DNA from: Planctomycetota bacterium
Lineage (GTDB): Bacteria; Planctomycetota; UBA1135; GCA-002686595
Reading direction: 5' to 3'
NCBI GenBank assembly: GCA_029259675.1
Contig: JAJDES010000393.1
Span: forward strand, 1-15,616
DNA: 15,616 bases
A model generated the notes under the pieces. It was not told the origin of the DNA and searched no databases. It worked only from the letters and a program-made list of their open reading frames with translations. Both the position numbers and the translations under genes were made by a program. Below, piece by piece: positions 15,544-15,616 of the stretch. Position 1 is the stretch's first letter, and each line of letters starts with the position of its first letter.

Positions 15544-15616
15544 CTAGGCCTCGATGCCTGTGATGCGAACCTTGGTGTAATGCTGACGGTGACCGCGCTT
15601 GGAGCGCGAGTCCTTG
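15544..15616 (-). CDS. rplU: 50S ribosomal protein L21, C-terminal end (start beyond window)
   Basis: Only the last 23 codons lie in the window. They read KDSRSKRGHRQHYTKVRITGI followed by EA and a TAG stop at 15546-15544. The KRGHRQxYTxVxIxxI pattern is the conserved C-terminus of L21, an early-assembling 23S rRNA-binding protein. The place directly before rpmA is the standard rplU-rpmA arrangement, which makes the short fragment secure. Confidence 0.95.
   Translation of the reverse strand, partial: KDSRSKRGHRQHYTKVRITGIEA

Overview
This window most likely comes from a GC-rich, Gram-negative-type bacterium, and I would guess a Planctomycetota lineage. That placement is an inference. It rests on large lipoproteins with SbsA/Big_5-like folds, a short MnmE-like GTPase beside coaX, a GspC-like PDZ protein beside a PilT/PilU ATPase, and an Ada-like GYxP domain on PyrB. 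No rRNA, tRNA, CRISPR array or transposase gene was seen. Every convincing gene lies on the minus strand, so the biological order runs from the right end of the window to the left.

Right end (13866-15616): the C-terminal end of rplU (L21), complete rpmA (L27), a good intrinsic terminator, then obg, the ribosome-associated GTPase. This is the classic ribosome-assembly neighbourhood. Centre-right (10419-13545): a PilT/PilU-family hexameric ATPase with a long disordered N-terminal extension and a strong Shine-Dalgarno before a GTG start. It is followed by a GspC-like inner-membrane PDZ protein whose 430-base upstream region holds competing inverted repeats. Together they suggest type IV pilus or type II secretion machinery. 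Centre (6681-10173): coaX (type III pantothenate kinase), closely followed by an MnmE-like GTPase that has lost the usual catalytic signatures. Next comes a leader region with a 9-codon ORF behind a near-perfect Shine-Dalgarno, then pyrB. This pyrB is unusual: the aspartate carbamoyltransferase domain is fused to the zinc domain of the PyrI regulatory chain, without the nucleotide-binding domain, and then to an Ada-like tail lacking its metal ligands.

Left end (1-6000): two tandem paralogous genes for large secreted lipoproteins. The first is complete (1150 residues). The second is cut by the window edge, and its start is unclear or frameshifted. Each is preceded by a copy of the same 34-base promoter-like element (CTTGACCCC-N11-ATGAAAGAATCCGC on the minus strand). 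That makes the pair a plausible co-regulated cell-surface module and the least ordinary part of the window.

Genes are separated by unusually long GC-rich spacers (1169-2547, 6001-6680, 11469-11901, 13546-13865, 14868-15218). Open frames there are frequent but look non-coding.
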